Notes under the pieces: model-generated
Told to the model about the DNA's origin: nothing
Database searches by the model: none
The model's input: only the letters and a program-made list of their open reading frames with translations
From: Neisseriaceae bacterium
GTDB lineage: Bacteria > Pseudomonadota > Gammaproteobacteria > Burkholderiales > Neisseriaceae
Assembly (NCBI GenBank): GCA_017989485.1
Contig: JAGNPU010000085.1
Location: 1 to 7,347 of the forward strand
DNA: 7,347 nucleotides
Direction: 5' to 3'
Shown here: positions 1-5,201 of the stretch, piece by piece
Layout of the letters: each line of letters opens with the position of its first letter
Numbering within the stretch: position 1 is the first letter of the stretch
Position numbers and translations under genes: made by a program

Positions 1-734
1 ATGTGCAATAAATTGGGCGTGGTGAGTTCGGGGGCCAGCTGTTTTAAGCCCAGCTCAAGCTTGCGATACAGGCGCGGTACCGATTTGAAAAAGCTTAGGG
101 GGAAATACGACACGCTGTTGGTGATTTCATCCGCCACCGTCATTTTGAAGTGACGGGTTTCGTTGCTTTGCCAAAGGGTGAGCAAGACGTTTTCTAGGGC
201 ATCCTGTATGTTTTGCTGTTGTTCTTTGCTGACGTAAGGCTGGTTGCGCTGGTCTAATAGGCCGCGGATACGGCGATTAAAGGTCAACACCGTTTGGCGT
301 TGCACCTCGGTAGGGTGGGCGGTGAGCACGGCGGCGACCTGGGTGTGGTCTAGGTGGTCTTGTAAGGTGGCTGTCGGCACGTGGGCGTCGGCCAGCTGTT
401 GCAAGACTTCTTCCAGGCTGCCTTTGGCGGCGCCAGAATGATTGGCTTCGTGGGCCAGGCGGCGGCGCTCATGGTGGGCGTCTTCGGCAATGTTCAGGAC
501 TTGGGCAAATAAGCCACAGGCGCGAATCAGCTGTTCGGTTTGCGCTTCATTCAGCTTGGGCAAAAAGGTTTGCACGTCTTTTTCTGGCTGAGTGGTGGTG
601 ATGAACACAGAAAAAGCCTGTAACACATCTTGCGGTAGTTCGGCATTGAGTACCGCCAATAGGGCGTCAGAAAGAAAGGTTAAATCCTCTTTTAGGGCCA
701 CATCTTTCGGGTTGGTAATCTGGGTTTGCAACAT
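1..734 (-). CDS. ppc: Phosphoenolpyruvate carboxylase, N-terminal part (cut by left edge)
   Basis: This is the start of the cytoplasmic, biotin-independent enzyme that adds bicarbonate to phosphoenolpyruvate to make oxaloacetate, which refills the TCA cycle. I translated the minus strand by hand: 244 complete codons are visible before the edge, about a quarter of the family's usual ~880-930 residues. The signature VLTAHPTE lies at residues 136-143; its His140 corresponds to the catalytic His138 of E. coli. It is followed by the family-typical blocks TLWQSNETR (186-194) and ADEITNSVSYFPLSFFKSVP (201-220). The glycine-rich GGDRDGNP motif should lie just beyond the edge. The ATG at 734-732 is chosen because AGAGGA (plus-strand tcctct, 742-747) sits 7 bases upstream and the N-terminal length fits: His140 here against His138. 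The gene is transcribed divergently from phoH. Nothing is broken in the visible part. Identification is confident; completeness cannot be judged. Confidence 0.95.
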   Translation of the reverse strand, partial: MLQTQITNPKDVALKEDLTFLSDALLAVLNAELPQDVLQAFSVFITTTQPEKDVQTFLPKLNEAQTEQLIRACGLFAQVLNIAEDAHHERRRLAHEANHSGAAKGSLEEVLQQLADAHVPTATLQDHLDHTQVAAVLTAHPTEVQRQTVLTFNRRIRGLLDQRNQPYVSKEQQQNIQDALENVLLTLWQSNETRHFKMTVADEITNSVSYFPLSFFKSVPRLYRKLELGLKQLAPELTTPNLLH

Positions 735-810
735 AGGTGGTTCCTCTGTACGGGTCACGCTGAAGACAATATTGCCGCTTGCCTGTGCGACTTGTTGTGA
801 TTAAGGCACG

Positions 811-856
811 AAAAAAAAGCCCCTTTGGGTATGGCTGCAGTAAGGTGCAGAGGGCT
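811..856 (-). terminator. Leftward terminator- or attenuator-like structure upstream of ppc
   Basis: Read leftward, AGCCC (856-852) can pair with GGGCT (822-818), enclosing a perfect 5-bp hairpin CTGCA/TGCAG (850-846 with 839-835, 6-base loop), and the structure runs straight into T8 (818-811). A simpler alternative is AGCC/GGCT with CCC/GGG inside, over 836-818. The T tract makes an intrinsic terminator plausible. It lies 77 bases ahead of the ppc start and reads toward ppc, so it would either end a short leftward transcript or attenuate ppc. The stems are short, so the call is tentative. Confidence 0.35.
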
Positions 857-906
857 GATGCCGCGCCCTGCTGGGGCAAAACAATGGGTTGCTGAGTCGG
901 ATAAAG

Positions 907-924
907 GCCCTCATCTCTGAGGGC
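907..924 (-). repeat. Perfect 7-bp inverted repeat with GAGA tetraloop (minus-strand RNA)
   Basis: GCCCTCA and TGAGGGC flank four bases. Read leftward, the loop is GAGA, a stable GNRA type, and the hairpin is followed by CCTTTAT, a poor U tract. In the phoH direction no T run follows. It could be the 5' hairpin of a ppc leader or a protein-binding palindrome. Confidence 0.4.
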
Positions 925-970
925 GGGTCGAGGGCAGCGGTCACGGCATGAAATACACCGTGGCAAATAG

Positions 971-979
971 TGTTAAACT
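971..979 (+). promoter_or_regulatory. Possible extended -10 promoter element for phoH
   Basis: TGTTAAACT fits an extended -10 (TGn followed by TAAACT, 4 of 6 matches to TATAAT). No good -35 lies 16-18 bases upstream; ATGAAA at 948-953 is 20 bases away. The same motif, TGTTAGACT, forms the better-supported rpoH promoter at 5133-5141. If it is used, transcription would start near 986 with a very short leader. Confidence 0.35.
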
Positions 980-1005
980 GAAGGCCTCACTATACGGTGC
1001 CCACT

Positions 1006-1968
1006 ATGAGCCTTATCTTACATCATCAATTAGCAGAGCTAGATAATCAATCTTTACAACGATTATGCGGCACGCTTGATGAGCATATCAAGACCTTAGC
1101 ACAAGCTTTGCAAATTAGCATCAGTCGTCGTTTGGCTGAGTTCACGTTTTCTGGTGCTCAGGCGCAGTCCGGCGTGGTGGCATTGAATGAACTGGTTGAA
1201 ATTGCACAGAATCGGGAGTTGACCTTGACGGACATTCAGATGGCGGCCATCGACGCAAAAAGCCACACCCACGACGCCAAACAGGCGCGGTCGGATGGGG
1301 TGTATCACCTAAAAACCAAGCAAGGGTATTTAAGCGGCCGTACGCCGCGTCAGAATCATTACATTAAGGCCTTACTCAGCCATGATGTGGTGTTTGGGAT
1401 GGGGCCTGCCGGCACGGGGAAAACCTATATCGCCGTGGCCGCTGCGGTTGACGCCATGGCGCGGCAGCTGGTGGATCGGATTGTGTTGGTGCGCCCGGCG
1501 GTGGAGGCGGGTGAGAAGCTGGGGTTTTTGCCAGGCGATCTGTCGCAAAAGGTAGACCCCTATTTACGGCCTTTGTATGATGCCCTGTATGAGCTCATGG
1601 GCTTTGACAAGGTGATGCGGCTGTTGGAAAAGGGCCTGATAGAGATTGCGCCCTTGGCCTATATGCGTGGCCGCACGCTGAACAACGCCTATGTGATTCT
1701 GGATGAGGCGCAAAACACGACGCCAGAGCAGATGAAAATGTTTTTGACCCGCATCGGCTTTGGGGCCAAGGCGGTGATCACCGGGGACGCGACCCAGATC
1801 GATTTGCCCAAGCACATTAAAAGTGGCCTGCGCGACGCCGAAGAAAAGCTACAGGACATTGATGGCCTGCATTTTCATTACTTTAAGGGTGAAGATGTGG
1901 TGCGCCATCCGTTGGTGCAAAAAATTGTGGCCGCCTATGAGGCCCACGATGAACGGCAGGCGCGCTAG
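1006..1968 (+). CDS. ybeZ: PhoH family ATPase (YbeZ-like)
   Basis: A cytoplasmic P-loop NTPase of the PhoH/YbeZ type, 320 residues from this start (E. coli YbeZ is 346). Its cellular role is incompletely defined; it is genetically and physically linked to the YbeY endonuclease in ribosome and RNA metabolism. Walker A GPAGTGKT is at residues 133-140 and Walker B VILDEAQN at 230-237. The family block RPAVEAGEKLGFLPGDLSQK is at 163-182, RTLNNAY follows before Walker B, and ITGDATQIDLP follows after it. The N-terminal ~100 residues are more divergent. The start is uncertain. ATG at 1006 has GGTG six bases upstream; an in-frame GTG at 997 would add three residues and has GAAGG (980-984) twelve bases upstream. 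The gene leads the ybeZ-ybeY-corC run and is 37 bases ahead of ybeY. The C-terminus lacks the long charged tail seen in E. coli. Confidence 0.94.
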   Translation: MSLILHHQLAELDNQSLQRLCGTLDEHIKTLAQALQISISRRLAEFTFSGAQAQSGVVALNELVEIAQNRELTLTDIQMAAIDAKSHTHDAKQARSDGVYHLKTKQGYLSGRTPRQNHYIKALLSHDVVFGMGPAGTGKTYIAVAAAVDAMARQLVDRIVLVRPAVEAGEKLGFLPGDLSQKVDPYLRPLYDALYELMGFDKVMRLLEKGLIEIAPLAYMRGRTLNNAYVILDEAQNTTPEQMKMFLTRIGFGAKAVITGDATQIDLPKHIKSGLRDAEEKLQDIDGLHFHYFKGEDVVRHPLVQKIVAAYEAHDERQAR

Positions 1969-1978
1969 CCTAGACAGC

Positions 1979-2008
1979 ATGATTTAATCGTATTGAAGGA
2001 AGATTGTG
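1979..2008 (+). promoter_or_regulatory. ybeY translation start region with GTG codon
   Basis: GAAGGAAG (1995-2002) lies four bases before the GTG at 2006-2008 and decides this start. The block ATGATTTAA (1979-1987), nine extra bases, then AGGAAGATTGTG (1997-2008) recurs, without the nine bases, at the lnt start (3450-3470). Confidence 0.7.
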
Positions 2009-2530
2009 AAAGCAGCAAAAAAACGGCCGTTTTTGGCCGACCAAAAAAAGCGTTTGGCCCTAGACATCAGCCGTGCCACTGTGGCTGAGACCCCCAGCAA
2101 TGCAGAATGTTTTAAATGGGTGTGGCAGGCCTTAAAAAATGAATACCGCCAGGCCGAAATTGGCATCATGATTTGTGATGAGGCCGAGGCGCGCCAGTAT
2201 AACCATGATTATCGGGGCAAAGACTACGCCACCAACGTGTTGAGCTTTGCGTTGAATGAAGGCGATGATTTTGCCAGCATGATGCCCGAGGCTGTGGGCG
2301 CGGCCAAGGTGTTGCGCGGCGACATGGTCTTGTGTACCGACGTGGTGGCCAAAGAGGCGGCAGAACAAAACATCAGCCTGACGGCCCACTATGCCCACCT
2401 GGTGATTCATGGGGTGTTACACCTCATGGGTTATGATCATGAGCAAGATGACGAAGCAGAAGTGATGGAAGCACTTGAAATAAACGTGTTGTATCAGTTA
2501 GGATACCCTAACCCCTATTCAAAGGAATAA
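2006..2530 (+). CDS. ybeY: Endoribonuclease YbeY (rRNA maturation)
   Basis: A single-domain zinc-dependent endoribonuclease (UPF0054) that acts in 16S rRNA 3'-end maturation and late-stage 70S quality control. The zinc site is HGVLHLMGYDH, with His135, His139 and His145 in H-x3-H-x5-H spacing. The other family signature, YRGKDYATNVLSF, is at residues 69-81, followed by an acidic stretch and RGDMVLC (104-110). At 174 residues it is longer than E. coli YbeY (155) because of about 15 extra, strongly basic N-terminal residues (MKAAKKRPFLADQKKR). This matches my memory of Neisseria YbeY, so I keep the GTG start, which also has an excellent ribosome-binding site. It ends seven bases before corC, whose ribosome-binding site lies in the last ybeY codons, so co-transcription and probably coupled translation are expected. 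Confidence 0.96.
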   Translation: MKAAKKRPFLADQKKRLALDISRATVAETPSNAECFKWVWQALKNEYRQAEIGIMICDEAEARQYNHDYRGKDYATNVLSFALNEGDDFASMMPEAVGAAKVLRGDMVLCTDVVAKEAAEQNISLTAHYAHLVIHGVLHLMGYDHEQDDEAEVMEALEINVLYQLGYPNPYSKE

Positions 2531-2537
2531 ACCCTAA

Positions 2538-3386
2538 ATGGACGAAAGTCTGAACTCTAAGAACCCCGGTTTTTTTGAACGCCTGAAAAATCGTTTGACC
2601 AGTGATGGCCCTGACACGCACGAAGAGGTGGTCAACACCTTACGCGCCGCCTTTGCACAAGAAGTGCTGGACGCCGATACCCTGAACATGTTGGAAAGCG
2701 TGTTGGCCTTTGGCGAGCTGGAAGTGCGTGACGTGATGCTGAGCCGTAGCCAGATGGACGTGATTCGTGAAGACGAAGCCATCGAGCGCATTGTCGCCAT
2801 GACCATCGAAACCGCCCATTCACGCTTCCCCGTCATCGGTGCCGACAAAGACCATGTTTTGGGCATAGTGCACGCCAAAGACTTATTGCGGTATTTTGCC
2901 CACCCAGAAGGCTTTAAGCTGCACGACATTTTGCGTGAGGCGGTGTTTGTGCCAGAAAGCCAGTCTTTAAGCACCTTGCTCAAAGATTTTCGCAGCAACC
3001 GCAACCACATGGCGCTGGTGGTGGATGAATACGGTGGCGTGTCGGGCCTGGTGACGATTGAAGACGTGATTGAGCAAATCATTGGCGAGATTGAAGACGA
3101 ATTTGATGAAGACGACACCGACAACATCATTAAGGTGTCGCCGGTACGGTTTTTGGTGAAGGCCACCATTGAGGTGGATGACTTTAACGAATTTTTCCAA
3201 ACCGACTTCAGTGATGAAGAAGCCGACACCTTAGCCGGCTTGGTGACCCAAGCGTTAGGGCGCCTGCCCGAGCGTGGCGAAAGCCTGACCTTAGGCAATA
3301 TGCGGTGCACCATTGCGCGCGCTGACGCCCGCCGCTTGCAGTCCATCATGATTACCCTGCCTAGCCCTTATAGCGGCCCCCAATAA
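2538..3386 (+). CDS. corC: CorC/YbeX CBS-domain protein
   Basis: A soluble protein of the CorC/HlyC family, 282 residues (E. coli YbeX 292). The order is a short N-terminal helical region, the family motif RDVMLSRSQM (64-73) opening the first CBS repeat (to about 125), and a second CBS repeat (about 130-185) containing VVDEYGGVSGLVTIEDV. A very acidic linker (183-196) follows, then the C-terminal CorC_HlyC domain (about 198-275). CBS pairs bind adenine nucleotides. The protein was named for magnesium/cobalt efflux linked to CorA, but ybeX has more recently been tied to ribosome maturation and magnesium balance, so the role is not settled. There is no membrane segment, unlike the larger HlyC/CorC membrane paralogues. 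AAGGA (2522-2526) is 11 bases before the ATG and overlaps the end of ybeY. A strong terminator follows, so corC may end the upstream transcript. Confidence 0.94.
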   Translation: MDESLNSKNPGFFERLKNRLTSDGPDTHEEVVNTLRAAFAQEVLDADTLNMLESVLAFGELEVRDVMLSRSQMDVIREDEAIERIVAMTIETAHSRFPVIGADKDHVLGIVHAKDLLRYFAHPEGFKLHDILREAVFVPESQSLSTLLKDFRSNRNHMALVVDEYGGVSGLVTIEDVIEQIIGEIEDEFDEDDTDNIIKVSPVRFLVKATIEVDDFNEFFQTDFSDEEADTLAGLVTQALGRLPERGESLTLGNMRCTIARADARRLQSIMITLPSPYSGPQ

Positions 3387-3409
3387 GCCCTATTCATGGG
3401 GCACACCGA

Positions 3410-3449
3410 CGAGTTGTTGCCGTCTGACAGAGGCAGCAGCTCGTTTTTT
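3410..3449 (+). terminator. Strong intrinsic terminator between corC and lnt
   Basis: CGAGTTGTTGCC (3410-3421) pairs with GGCAGCAGCTCG (3432-3443) as a 12-bp stem with two G-U pairs. A 10-base loop could add three more pairs (TCT/AGA), and T6 (3444-3449) follows at once. It starts 24 bases after the corC stop, and its T tract ends 18 bases before the lnt GTG. The left arm plus loop contains TTGCCGTCTGAC (3417-3428), 10 of 12 matches to the Neisseria uptake sequence ATGCCGTCTGAA. Confidence 0.85.
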
Positions 3450-3470
3450 ATGATTTAAAGGAAGATTGTG
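3450..3470 (+). promoter_or_regulatory. lnt translation start region with GTG codon
   Basis: AAAGGAAG (3457-3464) lies three bases before the GTG at 3468-3470 and supports that start. The 21-base block directly abuts the T tract of the terminator, leaving no room for a full promoter between them. Its sequence equals the ybeY start region apart from a nine-base insertion there. Confidence 0.65.
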
Positions 3471-5024
3471 TACGCACAAAATCGTTTGTTGCAGCTGGTT
3501 TGGGCTAGGCCCTATTTGTTGTATACCTTAATTGTGGTCAGCGGCCTGTTGACGCCGCTGGCGTTTGCGCCCTACCGCCTCAGCTTCATGATGGTGTTGC
3601 TTTTGGGCACGCTGTTCTTTTTTGCCTACGGCCACAAGCACGCCGTGCGCCTGGCCTATTTGTGGGGGCTGTGCGCCTATGTGGCGCAGTTTTACTGGAT
3701 AGACATCGCCTTACACGACACGTCGGGCTTGCCGCAGTATTTTGCCCTTCCGCTGACGCTGTTGCTGCCCGCCTATTTGGCCTTATACCCGGCCCTGAGT
3801 TTTTGGCTGGTGCGCAAGCTCAAGCTGTCGGCGTTTCAGGGGCTGGTGTTGGGCCTGCCGTTTGCCTGGGCCTTAGGTGAGTTCGTGCGCGAGCGCGCCT
3901 TTACCGGCTTTGGCTGGGGCGCGCTGGGCTATAGCCAAATTGGGGCACAAAGCCCGCTGTCTGGATTTGCCCCGGTGGGGGGCATCCATATGGTGACGTT
4001 GGCCGTGGCCTTAATCACCGCCTGGCTGGTGTTGGCGCTTAGGGCGCCGAAAACCAGCACCATGGCCGGGGCCATTGTGGGCATTTTGCTGGTGTTGGGC
4101 TTTGCCAGCAGCGTGAACGGCATTGCCTTTACCGAGCCAGACGGCACTAAGGCGACGGTGGCATTGGGTCAGGGCAATATTCCTCAAACCTTAAAGTGGC
4201 AAGAAGATCAGGTCATGCCGACGTTTCAGGCTTATTTCCAGCAGGTGGCCGACACCAAGGCCGATATTTTGATTTTGCCAGAAACGGCTTTGCCGCTGAT
4301 GAAGCAGCATATTCCGGTGGGCTGGCTGCAAGACTTTGCCGACACCGCGCGCCATAATGGCACGGCGTTGGCCATGGGCATGAGCCAGTTTGCCGAAGAT
4401 GGTGAGAACTATTTAAACGTGGTGGTGAACATGTCCGACTACGATGGCGCGCCCGATGGGCAAGATCCTTATTACGCCAAAAATCACCTGGTGCCGTTTG
4501 GGGAATTTATTCCCCTCAAAAGCCTGACCAACTGGCTGTATCAGTTCATGGACATTCCCTTGGCAGACACCACGCGAGGCGGGGCAGGGCAGGCACCGTT
4601 GCAATTACACAACCAGCGGGTGGCGTTTAATATTTGCTATGAGGATGGTTTTGGCGACGAGCTGATTGCCTCGGCCAAGCAGTCTAGCCTATTGGCCAAT
4701 GCCAGCAATATGGCCTGGTACGGCGATTCCTACGCCATGGATTTGCATTTGCAACAGTCGCAGGCACGGGCCTTAGAGTTGGGCCGGTATATGGTGCGCA
4801 GTACCAATACCGGCATGACGGCCATCATCAAGCCCAACGGCGAGATTCAGTCTGAGGCGGTTCGGGTGACGCGTACGGTGTTGCAAGGCGAAATCGAAGG
4901 CCGACAGGGCGACACGCCGTATATGCGCATGGGCAGCAGCTGGCCGTGGTTTTGGTTGGCCGCGTTGATGTTGCTGGGCTTGGGCGGGCAGGCGCGCCGT
5001 CAGGCCCGGCGTCAGCCAGCGTAA
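3468..5024 (+). CDS. lnt: Apolipoprotein N-acyltransferase
   Basis: The inner-membrane enzyme that completes lipoprotein maturation by moving an acyl chain from phospholipid to the free amino group of the lipid-modified N-terminal cysteine. It has 518 residues (E. coli 512). Hydrophobic segments lie at about 15-35, 39-55, 60-80, 90-115, 122-140, 172-192 and 198-218, followed by a periplasmic nitrilase-like domain (about 228-480) and a last membrane helix (about 492-507) with a basic cytoplasmic tail. The catalytic triad is visible: Glu272 in ILPETALP, Lys338 in YYAKNHLVPFGEF and Cys390 in NICYEDGFGD, matching E. coli Glu267, Lys335 and Cys387. The conserved NASNMAWYGDS block is at 411-421. 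The start is GTG with a strong ribosome-binding site. It follows corC after 81 bases, with an intrinsic terminator between them, so its transcription is probably by read-through or from an unseen promoter inside corC. Confidence 0.97.
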   Translation: MYAQNRLLQLVWARPYLLYTLIVVSGLLTPLAFAPYRLSFMMVLLLGTLFFFAYGHKHAVRLAYLWGLCAYVAQFYWIDIALHDTSGLPQYFALPLTLLLPAYLALYPALSFWLVRKLKLSAFQGLVLGLPFAWALGEFVRERAFTGFGWGALGYSQIGAQSPLSGFAPVGGIHMVTLAVALITAWLVLALRAPKTSTMAGAIVGILLVLGFASSVNGIAFTEPDGTKATVALGQGNIPQTLKWQEDQVMPTFQAYFQQVADTKADILILPETALPLMKQHIPVGWLQDFADTARHNGTALAMGMSQFAEDGENYLNVVVNMSDYDGAPDGQDPYYAKNHLVPFGEFIPLKSLTNWLYQFMDIPLADTTRGGAGQAPLQLHNQRVAFNICYEDGFGDELIASAKQSSLLANASNMAWYGDSYAMDLHLQQSQARALELGRYMVRSTNTGMTAIIKPNGEIQSEAVRVTRTVLQGEIEGRQGDTPYMRMGSSWPWFWLAALMLLGLGGQARRQARRQPA

Positions 5025-5058
5025 AAAGTGATTGAAAGAAGGGAACATTTGCGCTGAG

Positions 5059-5101
5059 TCGTGGTCATACTTGAGTATGCCATGACGATGAGCATCATGG
5101 C
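5059..5101 (+). repeat. Two overlapping, mutually exclusive hairpins downstream of lnt
   Basis: Hairpin A (5059-5088) pairs TCGT, GG and CATAC with GTATG, CC and ACGA around a TTGA loop, with bulges of one and three bases. Hairpin B (5079-5101) is a perfect 7-bp GCCATGA/TCATGGC stem with a nine-base loop. They share 5079-5088, so they cannot form together. No T run follows, so a classical intrinsic terminator for lnt is not supported. They lie upstream of the predicted rpoH promoter. Confidence 0.5.
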
Positions 5102-5112
5102 CAGAACATGAG

Positions 5113-5141
5113 TTGGCGGAAATAACAAATAATGTTAGACT
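5113..5141 (+). promoter_or_regulatory. Predicted vegetative (sigma70-type) promoter of rpoH
   Basis: TTGGCG (5113-5118; 4 of 6 matches to TTGACA) is spaced exactly 17 bases from TAGACT (5136-5141; 4 of 6 matches to TATAAT), with an extended -10 TG at 5133-5134. Transcription would begin near 5147-5149, giving a leader of about 54 bases. The region between is AT-rich. No heat-shock (CTTGAAA/CCCCAT) or sigma54-type promoter is apparent here. Confidence 0.6.
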
Positions 5142-5148
5142 GACTTTT

Positions 5149-5201
5149 GTTTTTTGTTGGCCCGTTGCGCCAACAGCAGAACAAACTGAAAAGGAAAGAA
5201 C
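5149..5201 (+). promoter_or_regulatory. rpoH 5' leader: hairpin and U tract that could mask the ribosome-binding site
   Basis: A perfect 7-bp stem, TGTTGGC (5155-5161) with GCCAACA (5169-5175), sits in the predicted leader. The U tract GTTTTTT (5149-5155) can pair with AAAGAAC (5195-5201) directly before the ATG, or T6 (5150-5155) with AGGAAA (5192-5197) over the Shine-Dalgarno sequence AAGGA (5191-5195), through A-U and G-U pairs. Such weak U-rich pairing resembles FourU-type RNA thermometers. The hairpin is seen directly; the thermometer role is inference. Confidence 0.35.

Larger units (their letters stand above)
735..1005. other. Divergent ppc/phoH intergenic region
   Basis: This is the only long spacer in the window and should hold the promoters of both divergent genes. 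I see the ppc ribosome-binding site (742-747), a leftward T8 tract with hairpins (811-856), a 7-bp hairpin (907-924) and a TGTTAAACT extended -10-like element (971-979) facing phoH. No convincing -35/-10 pair faces ppc: TATTGT-like sequence near 765-770 has no matching -35. There is no tRNA-like fold and no credible small gene. Confidence 0.6.

Noticed and set aside
801..914. 37-codon minus-strand frame ending just past the T8 tract ahead of ppc, as a leader peptide
   Set aside because: Its ATG lies inside the 907-924 hairpin with no Shine-Dalgarno sequence. The Phe run at its end is simply the translated T tract, and there is no cluster of regulatory codons tied to ppc.
897..945. tRNA-like sequence in the ppc/phoH spacer
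   Set aside because: The hairpin has a 4-base loop instead of a 7-base anticodon loop, and there are no D or T arms, no GGTTC motif and no CCA-ready acceptor stem.
667..966. 99-codon minus-strand frame overlapping the ppc start
   Set aside because: It overlaps ppc in a different frame. The ppc frame has the ribosome-binding site and the family motifs, whereas this one has none.
735..1010. Heat-shock (sigma32) promoter ahead of phoH
   Set aside because: No CTTGAAA-like box with CCCCAT at 13-15 bases. The nearest resemblance (CTGAAG at 978 with CCCACTAT at 1000) runs into the start codon.
2473..2516. CTTGAAA inside the ybeY 3' end followed by C-rich sequence as a sigma32 promoter for corC
   Set aside because: The spacing to the C-rich box is about 26 bases, far from the 13-15 required.
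2534..3349. Long open frame (271 codons) on the minus strand opposite corC
   Set aside because: It lies fully antisense to a clear CorC. Its translation is Ser/Arg/Lys-rich low-complexity sequence with no recognisable domain, as expected when codon bias keeps the opposite frame open.
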